DNA of 64,000 bases from Thiocystis violascens (GTDB lineage Bacteria; Pseudomonadota; Gammaproteobacteria; Chromatiales; Chromatiaceae): positions 107,175 to 171,174 of the forward strand of contig DYNM01000003.1 of assembly GCA_020721065.1 (NCBI GenBank). Direction: 5' to 3'. Below, in pieces: positions 46,828 through 57,096 of this stretch. Position numbers and translations under genes: made by a program. How positions within the stretch are numbered: the stretch's first letter is position 1; the number at the start of each line of letters is the position of its first letter. The notes under the pieces are model-generated. The model saw only the letters and a program-made list of their open reading frames with translations, did not search any database and was not told the origin of the DNA.

Positions 46828-48485
46828 GGCGCACTGGCATCAGGTGCAGCGGACGCCCGCAGATGTGGAATCCCGGGCGCTTCTGCCAAATGAGTCAATT
46901 GCATCAACGTTCGCGCTCCCGCCACGCCATCCGCCTCCAAACCACGCAGCCGTTGAAATGTCTTGACCAGTTCCGTCAGCTCTTCATCAAACACCGGTGT
47001 CTCGTGCGCCTCGTCCGCCCGTCGCGCCAACTGAGGCACTCGCGCCAACATGCGCCGTAACCATCGCACCTGTTCCGCTGGAGCGCCCGGCGCAATCAAC
47101 AACGCTCCACCCGGTGGCAGTTGCCACAGCAAGGTGTAATTGCCCGTCCATTCTCGCTCCAACACCGGCACCGGCAGCCGCATCGTTGCCGTCGGCAGCG
47201 CCAGCGTCGCCTCACTCTCCGTCAAGTCAATCAACACCGCAAACTCACGACGACCATCCGCCCGCGTCACCCGCAGCAACGCCGGCAAATCGAAATAACG
47301 CAAATTAGCGACCGTTCCCACTTCCAACGTACAACTCAAGCCCAGCGTCAACACCTGCGCACAAGACACACCCGCCGTCTCCATCCGCCCCCACTCGCGC
47401 AGCAGCAAGCGCATGGCCGTCTCCTCCGGCAGCGCCAGCGCCGCCAGTGATGATGCCAACTCCGGCACATCAGCCACCAGCGGCGGCGTCTCCGGCAGCG
47501 GTGGCACCGGCACGGGTACAGATGCCGACCACCGCGCCAGCACCGCCGCCACCATTTCCAACGGATTCGCCGTCATCTGATCCAGCCAGCGATAACCCCA
47601 CCACCCCGCGCCAACAGACAACACAAACCACAGCGCCAGCCACAGCAGCGGATGCGTCCGTCGCCGCACCACCGGCAACACCCCGCGCACCTCCGCGACC
47701 GCTTGCGTCACGATGCGCGGCGTCACCCGCGAGCGGTGACTGATATACGCACCCAATAAAGCACGATCACACACAATGTTAATTAAACGCGGAATGCCAC
47801 CCGTATAACGATAAATCTCTCGAATTGCCGACTGTGTAAATAACGCCCGCTCCACACCTGCAATTGCCAACCGATGACAAATATAATCACCTGTTTCACG
47901 CAATCCGAATGGCAATAAATGACAACGCGCAGTGATACGTTGATTTAACTGCCGCAATTTTTCAGTTGCCAAACTACGCCGCAATTCGGGCTGTCCAATT
48001 AAAAAAATCTGCAACAATTTATGTTTGCTGGTTTCTAAATTAGTCAACAAACGAACCTGTTCCAATACCGGCGGCGCTAAATTTTGTGCCTCATCAATCA
48101 CCAATAACGGACGCCGCCCGGCAGCGTGCGCACTTAGCAAATAGTGATTTAACTGATCAATTAAATACTTCGTTGAATACGGCGGCGACATCAGCGTAAT
48201 TTGAAACTCATCGCACAAGGTCAACAACAATTCTTCAGCAGTTTGCATGGGATTAAATACAAATGCCACCTCCACACCCGCCGGCAGTTGCTCCAAAAAC
48301 GCATGACACACAGTCGTTTTGCCGGTGCCCACTTCACCCGTCAACAATACAAAACCGCCGTGATCTTCAGCGCCATATAACAAATGCGCTAGAGCCTCAC
48401 GGTGCTGGACACTGAGGAAAAGAAACTGAGGATCGGGAGCAATTGAAAAGCTGGGTTCTTTAAGTCCAAAATAATTAGAATACAT
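46824..48485 (-). CDS. GspA/ExeA-like AAA ATPase with peptidoglycan-binding domain
   Basis: About 553 residues. It begins MYSNYFGLKEPSFSIAPDPQFLF, has Walker A GEVGTGKTT, Walker B LLVIDEAQNL and an AAA lid (GGIPRLINIVCDRALLGAY). One membrane helix follows (THPLLWLALWFVLSVGAGWWGYRWL), then a periplasmic region with a peptidoglycan-binding fold near the C-terminus (ELVKTFQRLRGLEADGVAGARTL). It is paired with the GspB-like gene, supporting a role in opening the wall for the secretin at 54268-56448. The frame extends to 48515, but the ATG at 48485 fits the family. Confidence 0.85.
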   Translation of the reverse strand: MYSNYFGLKEPSFSIAPDPQFLFLSVQHREALAHLLYGAEDHGGFVLLTGEVGTGKTTVCHAFLEQLPAGVEVAFVFNPMQTAEELLLTLCDEFQITLMSPPYSTKYLIDQLNHYLLSAHAAGRRPLLVIDEAQNLAPPVLEQVRLLTNLETSKHKLLQIFLIGQPELRRSLATEKLRQLNQRITARCHLLPFGLRETGDYICHRLAIAGVERALFTQSAIREIYRYTGGIPRLINIVCDRALLGAYISHRSRVTPRIVTQAVAEVRGVLPVVRRRTHPLLWLALWFVLSVGAGWWGYRWLDQMTANPLEMVAAVLARWSASVPVPVPPLPETPPLVADVPELASSLAALALPEETAMRLLLREWGRMETAGVSCAQVLTLGLSCTLEVGTVANLRYFDLPALLRVTRADGRREFAVLIDLTESEATLALPTATMRLPVPVLEREWTGNYTLLWQLPPGGALLIAPGAPAEQVRWLRRMLARVPQLARRADEAHETPVFDEELTELVKTFQRLRGLEADGVAGARTLMQLTHLAEAPGIPHLRASAAPDASAP

Positions 48486-48545
48486 AAGTGCTAAACAAAA
48501 AAGTGATTTGTTCAAAAAGCATGGCGTAAAGCCGCGTGTGATCTT

Positions 48546-51512
48546 TCACCACGACAATTGTTCCAATTGGGCAATTGCCGCGACGGTATTGATACTGATT
48601 TGACACACCCGCGCCAATAATTCAATCATCTGTTCTTTATGCTCGGCAAACCGATAAGTGTTGAATTGTTCACGAATGGTTAAATCTTTCGGCGTTTTTT
48701 CTTTATAGTGAGCCAACACCCATTCCAACGCCGAGCGATTGCCGAGTTGATACTGCCATGCTTGCGGTGGGATATTTTCTAACGTGGTCACACCGTCAAT
48801 ATCAATTGAACCCGCTGTTTTATCCGCTTTCAAACGACATTTTGGCGTCTTTGTCGCATGATCTACGCGCTTTAATTGATAAGGTTCAACTTCTGAGAAA
48901 TACGCATGAGCTTGAATTAACGTTGCACCAATTGCCGCCCATTGTGTGAACTCAGGATGAAAGGGAATGCGCGGAAACTCTGCTTTGAGATTCAAAGCAA
49001 ACTTTTGTCGATAACGCGGGTCGTGCAGCACCGCATAAACGTAATTGAAGATATCGCGCTTACTAATTTGTTCATTAGTATAATGCTGTTGGAATTGCGT
49101 TAATGCCCAATTCGTAATGTTGTCATGTTGGGAACCATCAACAGCATACACCCACAACGGCAGAAAGTTAGGTTGTTCAAGTAAATGAAGGTCTGGCAGT
49201 ATTGAAACTGCTAACGCTTGAAAAGGTTGCGTGATCGGTATCCCTGAAATGCCAATTGCTAAATTGGCATAATTTAATCCAAATACCTGATGTTGCAGTG
49301 ATGGCATTTCATTAAGTGATTTACAAAAATAAAGCGACAAATTAACAAAAGGACGATAAATTGAACTGGTTAGCAACTGGTCATTAAAAGAGTAACGTCG
49401 ATCATTCAGTAAATCATTTTTGACAGCACGAGACCATTTAATTTTTTTATCAAATCCTGCTTTAAGACGTCGCACAGATTCATAGTAATGAATAAAGTAT
49501 TGCACTTTTTGAGTGACTTCTGATGCAGTAAACCCATAAACCCATTCATCCCGACTTGTTAGCACGCCTAACGAATATAATCGAAAAATCACTTCATCCG
49601 TTTTTCTCGCTTTTCCTTCTTTGCTGGCGACCGCTAACCAATTGCTCCAATCCTCGTGCGGTTGGTTCAACCAATTGCTGCTGCTGTTGGGGCAAATACG
49701 GTTGAATTCTCCGGCTTTTGCTAATTTATGCAACTGATGTCCTTTTAACCAGCGGCGCTTGTCAAGTGCAGTTAAAAAGTCATTCACAGCGTAATGATGA
49801 ATGGCACAACCAGTTGTTAATGCTGGATTGCGCACCAGAAAATAAAGCGCAATACCAACGCGAATTTTATCATCGAATACATTGCCACCTTCAGCACGTC
49901 GCCGCTCGCCGCTGGTGCGGGCATTCCCTTTTAGATCAACAATCCAAATTTCTTGAAATTCCTGCGCAACAACTTTACGCAACCCATCAAATCCTCTCGC
50001 TTCAATAAAAGAAGAATTGCTAATAAAAGCAACAATTCCCTGTTCACCAATTCGATCCGATGCCCAGCGTAAAAAGCGCACATAAGGATCATAGAGTTTA
50101 GTTTTTTGCGCTGTGCCCTCTTTAATATAAGTTTCTTTAATCCGTTTGTCTGCGATTATAGCAGGTTCATTTTTATTGTTATCGTTTTCGTTTTTCTGAT
50201 TGGCGTTATATGGCGGATTGCCTAAAATGATCGGAATCGCGCATTGATTTTGATTCAAATGTTGTAACTGAAATCCCCAATTCTCCAGCGTATTGACAAA
50301 ACAGGCTCCGCTAAATTCGCACCATTTGCCGGTTGCCTCATAATAGGCTTGCTCAATGTTTAGGCATGAAATGTAATAAGGCAGAATTGAAATCTCATTG
50401 GCGTGAATTTCACCATTAAATTTACGCATCAATGCCTGTTTATCACCGCGCAGATATTCAATCAAATCGACAATAAAGGTGCCGGTTCCCGTGCAAGGAT
50501 CAAGAATATCTAAACCAGAATCTGCCAACCACTTATTAAAATGCTGCTGCGCCAACCAATCGCAACCCGCAATAATGAATCGCACCGCTTCGCTGGGCGT
50601 ATAAACAACACCTAAACGATCTGCATCTTTGGGATTATAGGCACTGTAAAAATCTTCATAAACTTGCTTGAGAAAATCCTGCTTTTCTGCGGAAGTAATT
50701 GTATTAGCAGCAGTCCGCCGAATTGCTGCAAAATAGGGTTCCAATCGCTTTAATAACTCTTTACGAGTGCTGCCGTGTAAAAATGTGTTTTCTAATTGAC
50801 CAATCGCTTTCGCCAGATGGTTTTCTTGGTGAAAATTGACATCAGAAAAAATCGCTCGAAAAATCTGATCGGTGAGAATATGCTGAATCAGCATGTCATC
50901 CACATGATCGTTGGTGACGCGCTCACCAATTGCCTGTTGACATAATGCAAAGAATTTCACTGCTTGCGCTTGAAAAGCAGCATGATGATTGTGCGCAACA
51001 ATTAACAATTCTTTCAAAGCGCGAACCACGCCCGGCAGTTCAATCACAAATTGCGAGCGAGCAACACGAAAATCCTGCACCGCTGGCAATTCATAATTAA
51101 AAAAGTAATCCAGCAACCGCTTCAACGCTTTGCCATCTGTCACCGCGCACCGCATGACTTCTGCGCCTTGCTGCAATAAAACTGCCGTGCAGGTATCTTC
51201 AAAGATGATGTTATCGTTGGGATAACCTTTGGCTAATTTGGCGGCGATTTCTTGCTCTAAATCGTCTTTATCGTCTTTGGCTTCCCACCAGCCATGCACT
51301 AAACGCAGGCGATCTAATAACACACCATCGGCGCGTAAATTGGCTCCATTCGGTGCTTTGAATGGATATTCAGCGTAAAGAATGAGTTGTTGTTGTTCAC
51401 CGCGATCACGCAGTAAATTTTGAAATGCCAAGCGTAAGGTACTTTCGTTATTTGCACCGGCGATGCAGCGCAATTCATCCAATTCACGCCAGTAGTTTTG
51501 AATTTCAATCAT
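48546..51512 (-). CDS. ISP-type restriction-modification enzyme without helicase
   Basis: A single-chain 988-residue R-M protein. Residues 1-130 contain a PD-(D/E)xK-like nuclease (Glu23, Asp62 in LRADGVLL, Glu77-Ala-Lys79 in GWWEAKD). A helical linker follows, then an adenine-type methyltransferase with [14 protein letters not shown] (301-314), motif [16 protein letters not shown] (337-351) and motif IV NPPY (432-435). The C-terminal third ([22 protein letters not shown]-like [22 protein letters not shown]) resembles the type ISP specificity domain. The SF2 translocase of true type ISP enzymes is absent, so it should behave more like type IIG. It is AT-richer than its neighbours and its ATG overlaps the cheB stop by four bases. 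Confidence 0.8.
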   Translation of the reverse strand: MIEIQNYWRELDELRCIAGANNESTLRLAFQNLLRDRGEQQQLILYAEYPFKAPNGANLRADGVLLDRLRLVHGWWEAKDDKDDLEQEIAAKLAKGYPNDNIIFEDTCTAVLLQQGAEVMRCAVTDGKALKRLLDYFFNYELPAVQDFRVARSQFVIELPGVVRALKELLIVAHNHHAAFQAQAVKFFALCQQAIGERVTNDHVDDMLIQHILTDQIFRAIFSDVNFHQENHLAKAIGQLENTFLHGSTRKELLKRLEPYFAAIRRTAANTITSAEKQDFLKQVYEDFYSAYNPKDADRLGVVYTPSEAVRFIIAGCDWLAQQHFNKWLADSGLDILDPCTGTGTFIVDLIEYLRGDKQALMRKFNGEIHANEISILPYYISCLNIEQAYYEATGKWCEFSGACFVNTLENWGFQLQHLNQNQCAIPIILGNPPYNANQKNENDNNKNEPAIIADKRIKETYIKEGTAQKTKLYDPYVRFLRWASDRIGEQGIVAFISNSSFIEARGFDGLRKVVAQEFQEIWIVDLKGNARTSGERRRAEGGNVFDDKIRVGIALYFLVRNPALTTGCAIHHYAVNDFLTALDKRRWLKGHQLHKLAKAGEFNRICPNSSSNWLNQPHEDWSNWLAVASKEGKARKTDEVIFRLYSLGVLTSRDEWVYGFTASEVTQKVQYFIHYYESVRRLKAGFDKKIKWSRAVKNDLLNDRRYSFNDQLLTSSIYRPFVNLSLYFCKSLNEMPSLQHQVFGLNYANLAIGISGIPITQPFQALAVSILPDLHLLEQPNFLPLWVYAVDGSQHDNITNWALTQFQQHYTNEQISKRDIFNYVYAVLHDPRYRQKFALNLKAEFPRIPFHPEFTQWAAIGATLIQAHAYFSEVEPYQLKRVDHATKTPKCRLKADKTAGSIDIDGVTTLENIPPQAWQYQLGNRSALEWVLAHYKEKTPKDLTIREQFNTYRFAEHKEQMIELLARVCQISINTVAAIAQLEQLSW

Positions 51513-52636
51513 GGGTGATTGCCATTCCCGCGTAAATAGCTTTGCCGCGACGGTGCTTGCATTATTAAATTAGGAATCTGCGATAAACCGACAATCGTAT
51601 CAACACCACCTAATTTTACGGCTTCTTTGGGCATTCCATACACAATGCAGGTCGCTTCATCTTGCGCAATGGTGAATGCGCCCGCGTCGTGCATTTCCAA
51701 CATGCCGCGAGCGCCATCATCGCCCATGCCCGTCATAATAATTCCAACCGCATTTGCGCCCGCTGCCTGCGCGGTGGAGCGAAATAGCACATCCACTGAC
51801 GGGCGATGGCGACTGACCAGCGGGCCGTTTTTCACTTCTACGCGATATTGCGCTCCGCTGCGGCGCAGCAGCAGGTGATCGGTGCCCGGCGCAATCAGCG
51901 CCAGCCCAGCGATCACGCGGTCACCATTGCGGGCTTCGCGCACTTCAATGTCACATAAACCGTTCAATCGGGCGGCAAACGCGGCGGTAAATTGCCCGGG
52001 CATGTGTTGCACGACCACGATGCCGGGTGCGGTGCGCGGCAGGCGCGTGAGCACATATTCCAACGCCTGCGTGCCGCCAGTGGAGGTGCCGATGGCGATC
52101 ACGCGCTCGGTCGTGAGCGCCAGCGGTTTGATGCTGCGGGCAGCTTCAACCGCTTCCGCCGTCAATTTAGGCGTCGCTGGCATCGCGGCCACCGCAGCAG
52201 TCGCTGCCCGTCGCGCCGCGCCAAACCGATCCAAGCGCGCACAGCTCGCGCCTTTGATCGCGTCGCCCAGCAACGTGACCGATTCTTCCAAAAATTGCCG
52301 CAGTCCGACTTTGGGCTTGGCGATGATGTCAACTGCGCCAGCATTCATCGCCTGCATCGTCACTTCTGCGCCCTTTTCGGTCAGCGTCGAGCAGATGATG
52401 ACTGGCGTCGGATGATCGCGCATGAGCTGGCGCAGAAAGGTAATCCCGTCCATGCGCGGCATTTCGATGTCCAACACGATCACGTCGGGCCAGGCTTTTT
52501 CCATCTGCGCGAGCGCAAAAATCGGATCACGCGCCGAGCCAATCACGGTGATACCGGCAATGCCATTGAGTTGTTCGGTCAACACCTGCCGCACGACGGC
52601 GGAATCATCAACGATAAAAGCCTTCACCACCGCCAT
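51509..52636 (-). CDS. cheB: Chemotaxis protein-glutamate methylesterase CheB
   Basis: CheB demethylates and deamidates chemoreceptors when phosphorylated by CheA. The 375-residue protein has a receiver domain ([24 protein letters not shown] with the phospho-accepting Asp, ICSTLT, AKPKVG) and a C-terminal methylesterase domain with catalytic Ser ([11 protein letters not shown]), His ([10 protein letters not shown]) and Asp ([11 protein letters not shown]). The stop overlaps the start of the restriction-modification gene. cheA, cheW, cheY and cheZ are not in the window. Confidence 0.97.
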   Translation of the reverse strand: MAVVKAFIVDDSAVVRQVLTEQLNGIAGITVIGSARDPIFALAQMEKAWPDVIVLDIEMPRMDGITFLRQLMRDHPTPVIICSTLTEKGAEVTMQAMNAGAVDIIAKPKVGLRQFLEESVTLLGDAIKGASCARLDRFGAARRAATAAVAAMPATPKLTAEAVEAARSIKPLALTTERVIAIGTSTGGTQALEYVLTRLPRTAPGIVVVQHMPGQFTAAFAARLNGLCDIEVREARNGDRVIAGLALIAPGTDHLLLRRSGAQYRVEVKNGPLVSRHRPSVDVLFRSTAQAAGANAVGIIMTGMGDDGARGMLEMHDAGAFTIAQDEATCIVYGMPKEAVKLGGVDTIVGLSQIPNLIMQAPSRQSYLRGNGNHP

Positions 52637-52651
52637 GTTGCACCTGTGTTG

Positions 52652-53245
52652 CTAAAAGAATTCTGCGGGAGCTGGTCGCCGCTGCACCTTGAGGGTGTGA
52701 TGTAAATATGCCCGTTCTGCTACCGCAATTTGTTGATCTTGACGCGCTGGAATCCGCCGCAAATAGACCGAGAAATCCGCACCATCAAAGAAAATTTGAC
52801 GTCCGCGCTCACCGCCGAGGTCTTCGGCCACCAGTGGAATTTGATCGTCGCGCAAAAAGTCGCGCACAAATTGCGCATTCGCAGCACCGATTTGCAGACG
52901 CGGCACTTGTGAACATTGCGGAATGTTGAGCACGTTGCCGCCACCAAAGGCTTTGGCGCGGAGGTTGTGTCGCCGTGCGCCGCGATTGAGCAGGCCGTTA
53001 ATCAACAATTCCATTGCCCATAAACCATAACGTCCAGCATCGGATGCCAGCGCCAGTGCGCCGCCGGCTGGATTGCGCATCGGCAGCAGAAAATGGTTCA
53101 TGCCCAGCACGCGCTCGACCGGATCGTATAAACACACAGAAACGCACGAGCCGAGCAGCGTGGAGAGAACGATGGGATCGGTGGTGACGTAATGCTCGCC
53201 GGGGCGGAGAAAGTGCTTGGGCACTTGATTGACATTTTGAGACAT
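52652..53245 (-). CDS. cheD: Chemoreceptor glutamine deamidase CheD
   Basis: A 197-residue deamidase. The catalytic Cys and His are in LSTLLGSCVSVCLYDP and GMNHFLLP. The KAFGGGNVL segment (RAKAFGGGNVLNIP) and the ADLGG-like EDLGGERGRQIFF are also typical. It lies between cheR and cheB, an order found in many Proteobacteria that lack cheZ-type clusters. Confidence 0.95.
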   Translation of the reverse strand: MSQNVNQVPKHFLRPGEHYVTTDPIVLSTLLGSCVSVCLYDPVERVLGMNHFLLPMRNPAGGALALASDAGRYGLWAMELLINGLLNRGARRHNLRAKAFGGGNVLNIPQCSQVPRLQIGAANAQFVRDFLRDDQIPLVAEDLGGERGRQIFFDGADFSVYLRRIPARQDQQIAVAERAYLHHTLKVQRRPAPAEFF

Positions 53246-53266
53246 GCGGCAGTGGTTGCTCAGTGG

Positions 53267-54145
53267 TTAATCAAGCGGTTTACGAAAAACTGACGGTCGC
53301 ACCATCTCGAACGTGGTTTTGAGTGAATGCAGCGATTCAACGTGGCTCAAAAACAGATAACCGCCCGGATAGAGCGCCCGGCTGAGATGGTCGATGACGA
53401 TCTGTTTGGTAGGAATATCAAAATAAATCATCACGTTGCGCAAAAAAATCACATCGAAACGTTGCCCAGTAGCCAGCGGTTGTTTGAGATTGTGTTGCTC
53501 CAAATGCACCCGCGCTTTTAGACGCGGATCAATCAACAGATTTCCCGCTTGCGAGCGCACACCTTTGAGACAGTATTTGCCCAGCCAGTCCGCCGGCAGC
53601 CGTTTGGCGCGGTCAAGCGGATACACCGCTTCTCGCGCTGCCTCCACCATGCGCTGGCTGATGTCGGAGCCAAAAATTTGCCAGTCGCCCATCCCCAGCC
53701 CTTCCGATAGCACCATCGCCAGCGTGTAAACCTCTTCACCCGATGAACACGCCGCGCTCCACACCCGCAACGTTTGTCCGCGATACGCCGGCACAATGTC
53801 GTGCAGCAAAAACTCAAAATGCGCTGGTTCCCGATAAAAATAGGTTTCGTTGGTGGTCAACAAATCCACCAGATGCTGGCGCTCGACATCCTGACCGGGC
53901 GCTGCGAGATGTTCCAAATAGCTGTTGAAACTGCGCAGCCCCAGATGGCGCAGTCGCCGTTGCAAGCGCGAACTCACCATCTGGCGCTTGTGCGGTGCCA
54001 AGCTGATGCCAGCGCGGTCGTGAATGAAGCGTCGAAACCGCTCAAAATCGGCTTCTGAGAGCGGCACTGCGTCCAAAGACTCCATTTCCGCTGGCGCTAA
54101 CACTGGCGCGGGGCGCGACGAAGAATGCGGGTCTGATTTCCACAT
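53267..54145 (-). CDS. cheR: Chemotaxis protein methyltransferase CheR
   Basis: CheR methylates chemoreceptor glutamates using SAM. In 292 residues: N-terminal helical domain (FERFRRFIHDRAGISLAPHKRQMVSSRLQRRL), TNETYFYREPAHFEFL, the SAM loop VWSAACSSGEEVYTLAM, GSDISQRMVEAAREAVYPLDRAKRLP, and DVIFLRNVMIYFD. It is the first gene of cheR-cheD-cheB. Confidence 0.97.
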   Translation of the reverse strand: MWKSDPHSSSRPAPVLAPAEMESLDAVPLSEADFERFRRFIHDRAGISLAPHKRQMVSSRLQRRLRHLGLRSFNSYLEHLAAPGQDVERQHLVDLLTTNETYFYREPAHFEFLLHDIVPAYRGQTLRVWSAACSSGEEVYTLAMVLSEGLGMGDWQIFGSDISQRMVEAAREAVYPLDRAKRLPADWLGKYCLKGVRSQAGNLLIDPRLKARVHLEQHNLKQPLATGQRFDVIFLRNVMIYFDIPTKQIVIDHLSRALYPGGYLFLSHVESLHSLKTTFEMVRPSVFRKPLD

Positions 54146-54170
54146 CGGTTTTTCAATCCGTTTCTTAACA

Positions 54171-54246
54171 TTCAGTTATCGGTTTTTTTAGTTGTCAGTT
54201 GGCGGTGACAACCGTACTTTTTACTGACAACCGCCAACTTCTTTTA
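54171..54246. repeat. GTTGTCGGTT-type intergenic repeat, copy 3
   Basis: Arms AGTTGTCAGTTGGCGG and CCGCCAACTTC-type sequence flank the same centre as copy 1 (ACAACCGTACTTTTTACTGA). It fills the gap between gspD and cheR. No promoter is obvious. Confidence 0.6.
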
Positions 54247-54267
54247 ACTGCGTCACTGCATTGCCAA

Positions 54268-56448
54268 TTAAAACTTCGCCTTTAACCCGCGCACCTTGCG
54301 GCGAAAATCCGCCGTCACCGCTTCAATATCTTGATCGCTCGACATCACCTTGGGCGTCAAAACCACCACCAATTCCGTCCGATTTGCGCCCTTGGTGCGC
54401 TCACCAAACAGCGCCCCAATCACCGGCACGCGATACAACCCCGGAATACCTTGTTGACCATCGGTGCGTTGATCCTGAATCAGCCCGCCGAGCACCACCG
54501 CCTGATTCGACCGCACCGCCACCGAACTGGTGATATTGCGGGTTTGAAAAGTCGGCGAATTGATCGCCGAACTTTCGGTTTTTGCCACCGTGCTCACTTC
54601 CTGCTCAATCTCCATTTGCACCAAACCGCCCGGCGTCACTCGCGGCTTCACTTTCAGCATCACGCCGGTCTTTTTATATTCAATGCTACTGAGCAAACGA
54701 TCCGTATCCGTCACTGTACTTTGCTGCGTCGTCGTCGCCACCGGCACTTCTTGCCCGACTTGAATACTCGCCGTTTGATTATCCATCACCATAATTGACG
54801 GCGACGACAGCACATTGACGCGATTCTCACCTGCCAACGCACTGAGCGTCGCCCGAATCGACGCCGGATTCGACATCACCGCCCAATTGAAGCCCGGAAA
54901 CGCCGCGCCAATTCCCGACACCTTGGCATCATCCAAACTGCCGTCGAGCGAGATGTGACTCTGTCCTTTCGACTTGGTGCCAAACAGCTCCCACTGCACG
55001 CCATATTGCAAATTGCCGCCGAGCGTGATCTCCACAATCGTCGCCTCCACCAACACTTGCAGCGGCACGATGTCCACCTGTTTGAGCGCATCAAGAATCT
55101 TTTTGAAATCACGCGGATTCGAGCGCACCAGCAGCGAATTGTTCACCACATCGGCGACGATGCTGACGCTAGACGACATCTCAATCTCGCGTGATGAAGC
55201 GGTGCGCGGCGTGGTTTGATTGGACGCAGTCTCCGCCGTGCTGCCGTCGGTTTTCTTTTTCGACTTGATGCTGGCGCGTTCCAAACCCGGCGCAACGCTA
55301 CCCGCAGTTTGATTGCGATCCCGATCATCAGCATTGCCAAACAACTCCGACAACACTCCCGCCAACGCCTCCGCATCCCCGTGTTTGACGCGATACACAA
55401 ACAGCCGTTCTGACGCATCACCGCTGGCTTCCGCCAAATCGAGCCGCTCAATCCAACGCTGCATCTGGCGGATGTATTGCTCCTGCGGCGAGACCACCAG
55501 CAGCGCGTTGGCCGTCTCCACCGGCACAAAGCGAAACAACCCTTTCAGCGGATTCGTACCGCCCTCATCGGTCAGCAAGCCCTGCAACTGCGTCACCACG
55601 TCATTGGCTTTGGCGTACTCAAGCACAAACAAACCAACCGACAATCCCGACATCCAATCGACATCAAACACCCGAATCGTCTCCAGCACATTGCCCATCT
55701 CCGCGCTGGTGCCGGCGATCAACAGTAAATTGCGCACCGTATCCGCTCGCAACACGCTGCCTTCTGGTACCAACGGCTGCAAAATCCCACTCATCTCCTC
55801 CGCGCCGATGTAGCGCAGCGGCACCACCTGCACGCTGTAACCCGACGGCAGCGCCCGATTTGATTCCCCCAACTGCGTCTGCACCTTACCCGCCATCGCA
55901 TTCGTCAACGGCACCACGTCGTAACTTTCGCCGCCCCGCGCCAGCAGCGCCGCGTTATTCATCCGCAGCAACGTCTCCAACGTCGGCAACAGATGCTCCC
56001 GCCGCAGCGGACGGCCAGTTTGCAGCGAGACCTGACCCTGCACACTCGGATGCAGCGTGTAATTCACCTTCAACAAATCACCGAGAATGACCTTGACCAC
56101 CTCGCGCAGATCGGTGCCATCAAAATTCAGCGTCACATCGCCGGGCGTCGTATCGACACGCGGCGGCGACACCTTGCGCATCATCACCCCGTTGCCTGCC
56201 TGCACCACCGCCGTTTTAGGCGAAGTCTCATCGCGTCCCAACGCAATCGTTTCCGCATTCAACCCACCACGATCTTGAAACGCCGCTGATTTCCGCGCTG
56301 CCGTCTCATCAATCAAATGACCCTGCGGATCACCCATTTTGAGCGTCGGGTCCCACTGACCGCGCTCACAAGCGGTCAGCGCCAGCGCCGCAGCCGTAAG
56401 CAGGAAATATCGTTGCCAGCGGCAAGCAGCAGCAAACAAAACGTACAT
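54268..56448 (-). CDS. gspD: Type II secretion secretin GspD (lipoprotein form)
   Basis: The outer-membrane secretin channel, about 726 residues. The N-terminal signal ends in a lipobox (LALTAC), so the protein is probably lipidated. N0 (VTLNFDGTDLREVVKVILGDLL), N1-N3 domains (YSVQVVPLRYIGAEEMSGIL; FVLEYAKANDVVTQLQGLL; VYRVKHGDAEALAGVLSELF) and the secretin core (VEATIVEITLGGNLQYGVQWELFG, NVLSSPSIMVMDNQTASIQVGQEVP, VVLGGLIQD, GLYRVPVIGALFG) are present. A TTG at 56466 is possible, but the ATG at 56448 has GAGG eight bases upstream. It follows the GspN/C-like and GspM genes as in the Xanthomonas xps cluster. Confidence 0.94.
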   Translation of the reverse strand: MYVLFAAACRWQRYFLLTAAALALTACERGQWDPTLKMGDPQGHLIDETAARKSAAFQDRGGLNAETIALGRDETSPKTAVVQAGNGVMMRKVSPPRVDTTPGDVTLNFDGTDLREVVKVILGDLLKVNYTLHPSVQGQVSLQTGRPLRREHLLPTLETLLRMNNAALLARGGESYDVVPLTNAMAGKVQTQLGESNRALPSGYSVQVVPLRYIGAEEMSGILQPLVPEGSVLRADTVRNLLLIAGTSAEMGNVLETIRVFDVDWMSGLSVGLFVLEYAKANDVVTQLQGLLTDEGGTNPLKGLFRFVPVETANALLVVSPQEQYIRQMQRWIERLDLAEASGDASERLFVYRVKHGDAEALAGVLSELFGNADDRDRNQTAGSVAPGLERASIKSKKKTDGSTAETASNQTTPRTASSREIEMSSSVSIVADVVNNSLLVRSNPRDFKKILDALKQVDIVPLQVLVEATIVEITLGGNLQYGVQWELFGTKSKGQSHISLDGSLDDAKVSGIGAAFPGFNWAVMSNPASIRATLSALAGENRVNVLSSPSIMVMDNQTASIQVGQEVPVATTTQQSTVTDTDRLLSSIEYKKTGVMLKVKPRVTPGGLVQMEIEQEVSTVAKTESSAINSPTFQTRNITSSVAVRSNQAVVLGGLIQDQRTDGQQGIPGLYRVPVIGALFGERTKGANRTELVVVLTPKVMSSDQDIEAVTADFRRKVRGLKAKF

Positions 56449-56469
56449 CACATTGATCCTCAACAAAAT

Positions 56470-57096
56470 TTAACGCTCCGACGGCGGTATGGGCGCAGCA
56501 CGGCGATCAGCGCGAGGTGGCGGCGTACCAACAGGCACACGCGCTGGACGCTGCGGCACCTGTTGCGGCGCATTCGGAACTGGCGGCGCAGCGGGAGGTG
56601 GTGACGCCGGCAGTTTGCTGTAATCGCGCAGCACCAAGGTATAAACCTCGCCATCTCGCGCCAGCGTCACGCCATCCTCAAGAATCTGCTCCACCGTCCA
56701 GCCTTTCAAATCATCGCCGAGGCGCAAACGCAGCGGCTTAGGCTGACTCGGATCACGCACCCACGCCGACAGCAGCGTCGGTGTCAAAACCACCGCGCTC
56801 AAATCCAACGCCTCCAATTCGGCAGTCGTCACCGTTTCAGTGGGCGCAGTGGGCGCAGCTTCTGGTGGCGGCTCCGGCTTGCGGTCGGGGCGAAACAACG
56901 GACGCTCCACCACGCTGGCGTAATGCTCAGAATCAAGCGGTTCTGCGGGTGCAATCGGCTCCGGTGCAGCGACTGGTGCGGGTGCTGGAACTGCTGGCGC
57001 GAACGGAGCTGGCGCTGGTGGCGGCCACTCGCGCCACTGCCAGCCCAAAAGCGCGAGCAAGGTGGCGCTCACCATCACCAGCGCCAGTCGGATCAT
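56470..57096 (-). CDS. GspN/GspC-like type II secretion protein
   Basis: A 208-residue bitopic protein with an N-terminal helix (LALVMVSATLLALLGW), a proline/alanine-rich linker, the YASVVERPLFRPDRKP motif and a small homology-region-like domain (LDLSAVVLTPTLLSAWVRDP to GEVYTLVLRDYSKL). Another proline-rich tail follows. The ERPLF element is typical of XpsN/GspN and GspC proteins that link the inner-membrane platform to the secretin. It overlaps gspM by four bases and lies 21 bases before gspD. Confidence 0.75.
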   Translation of the reverse strand: MIRLALVMVSATLLALLGWQWREWPPPAPAPFAPAVPAPAPVAAPEPIAPAEPLDSEHYASVVERPLFRPDRKPEPPPEAAPTAPTETVTTAELEALDLSAVVLTPTLLSAWVRDPSQPKPLRLRLGDDLKGWTVEQILEDGVTLARDGEVYTLVLRDYSKLPASPPPAAPPVPNAPQQVPQRPARVPVGTPPPRADRRAAPIPPSER

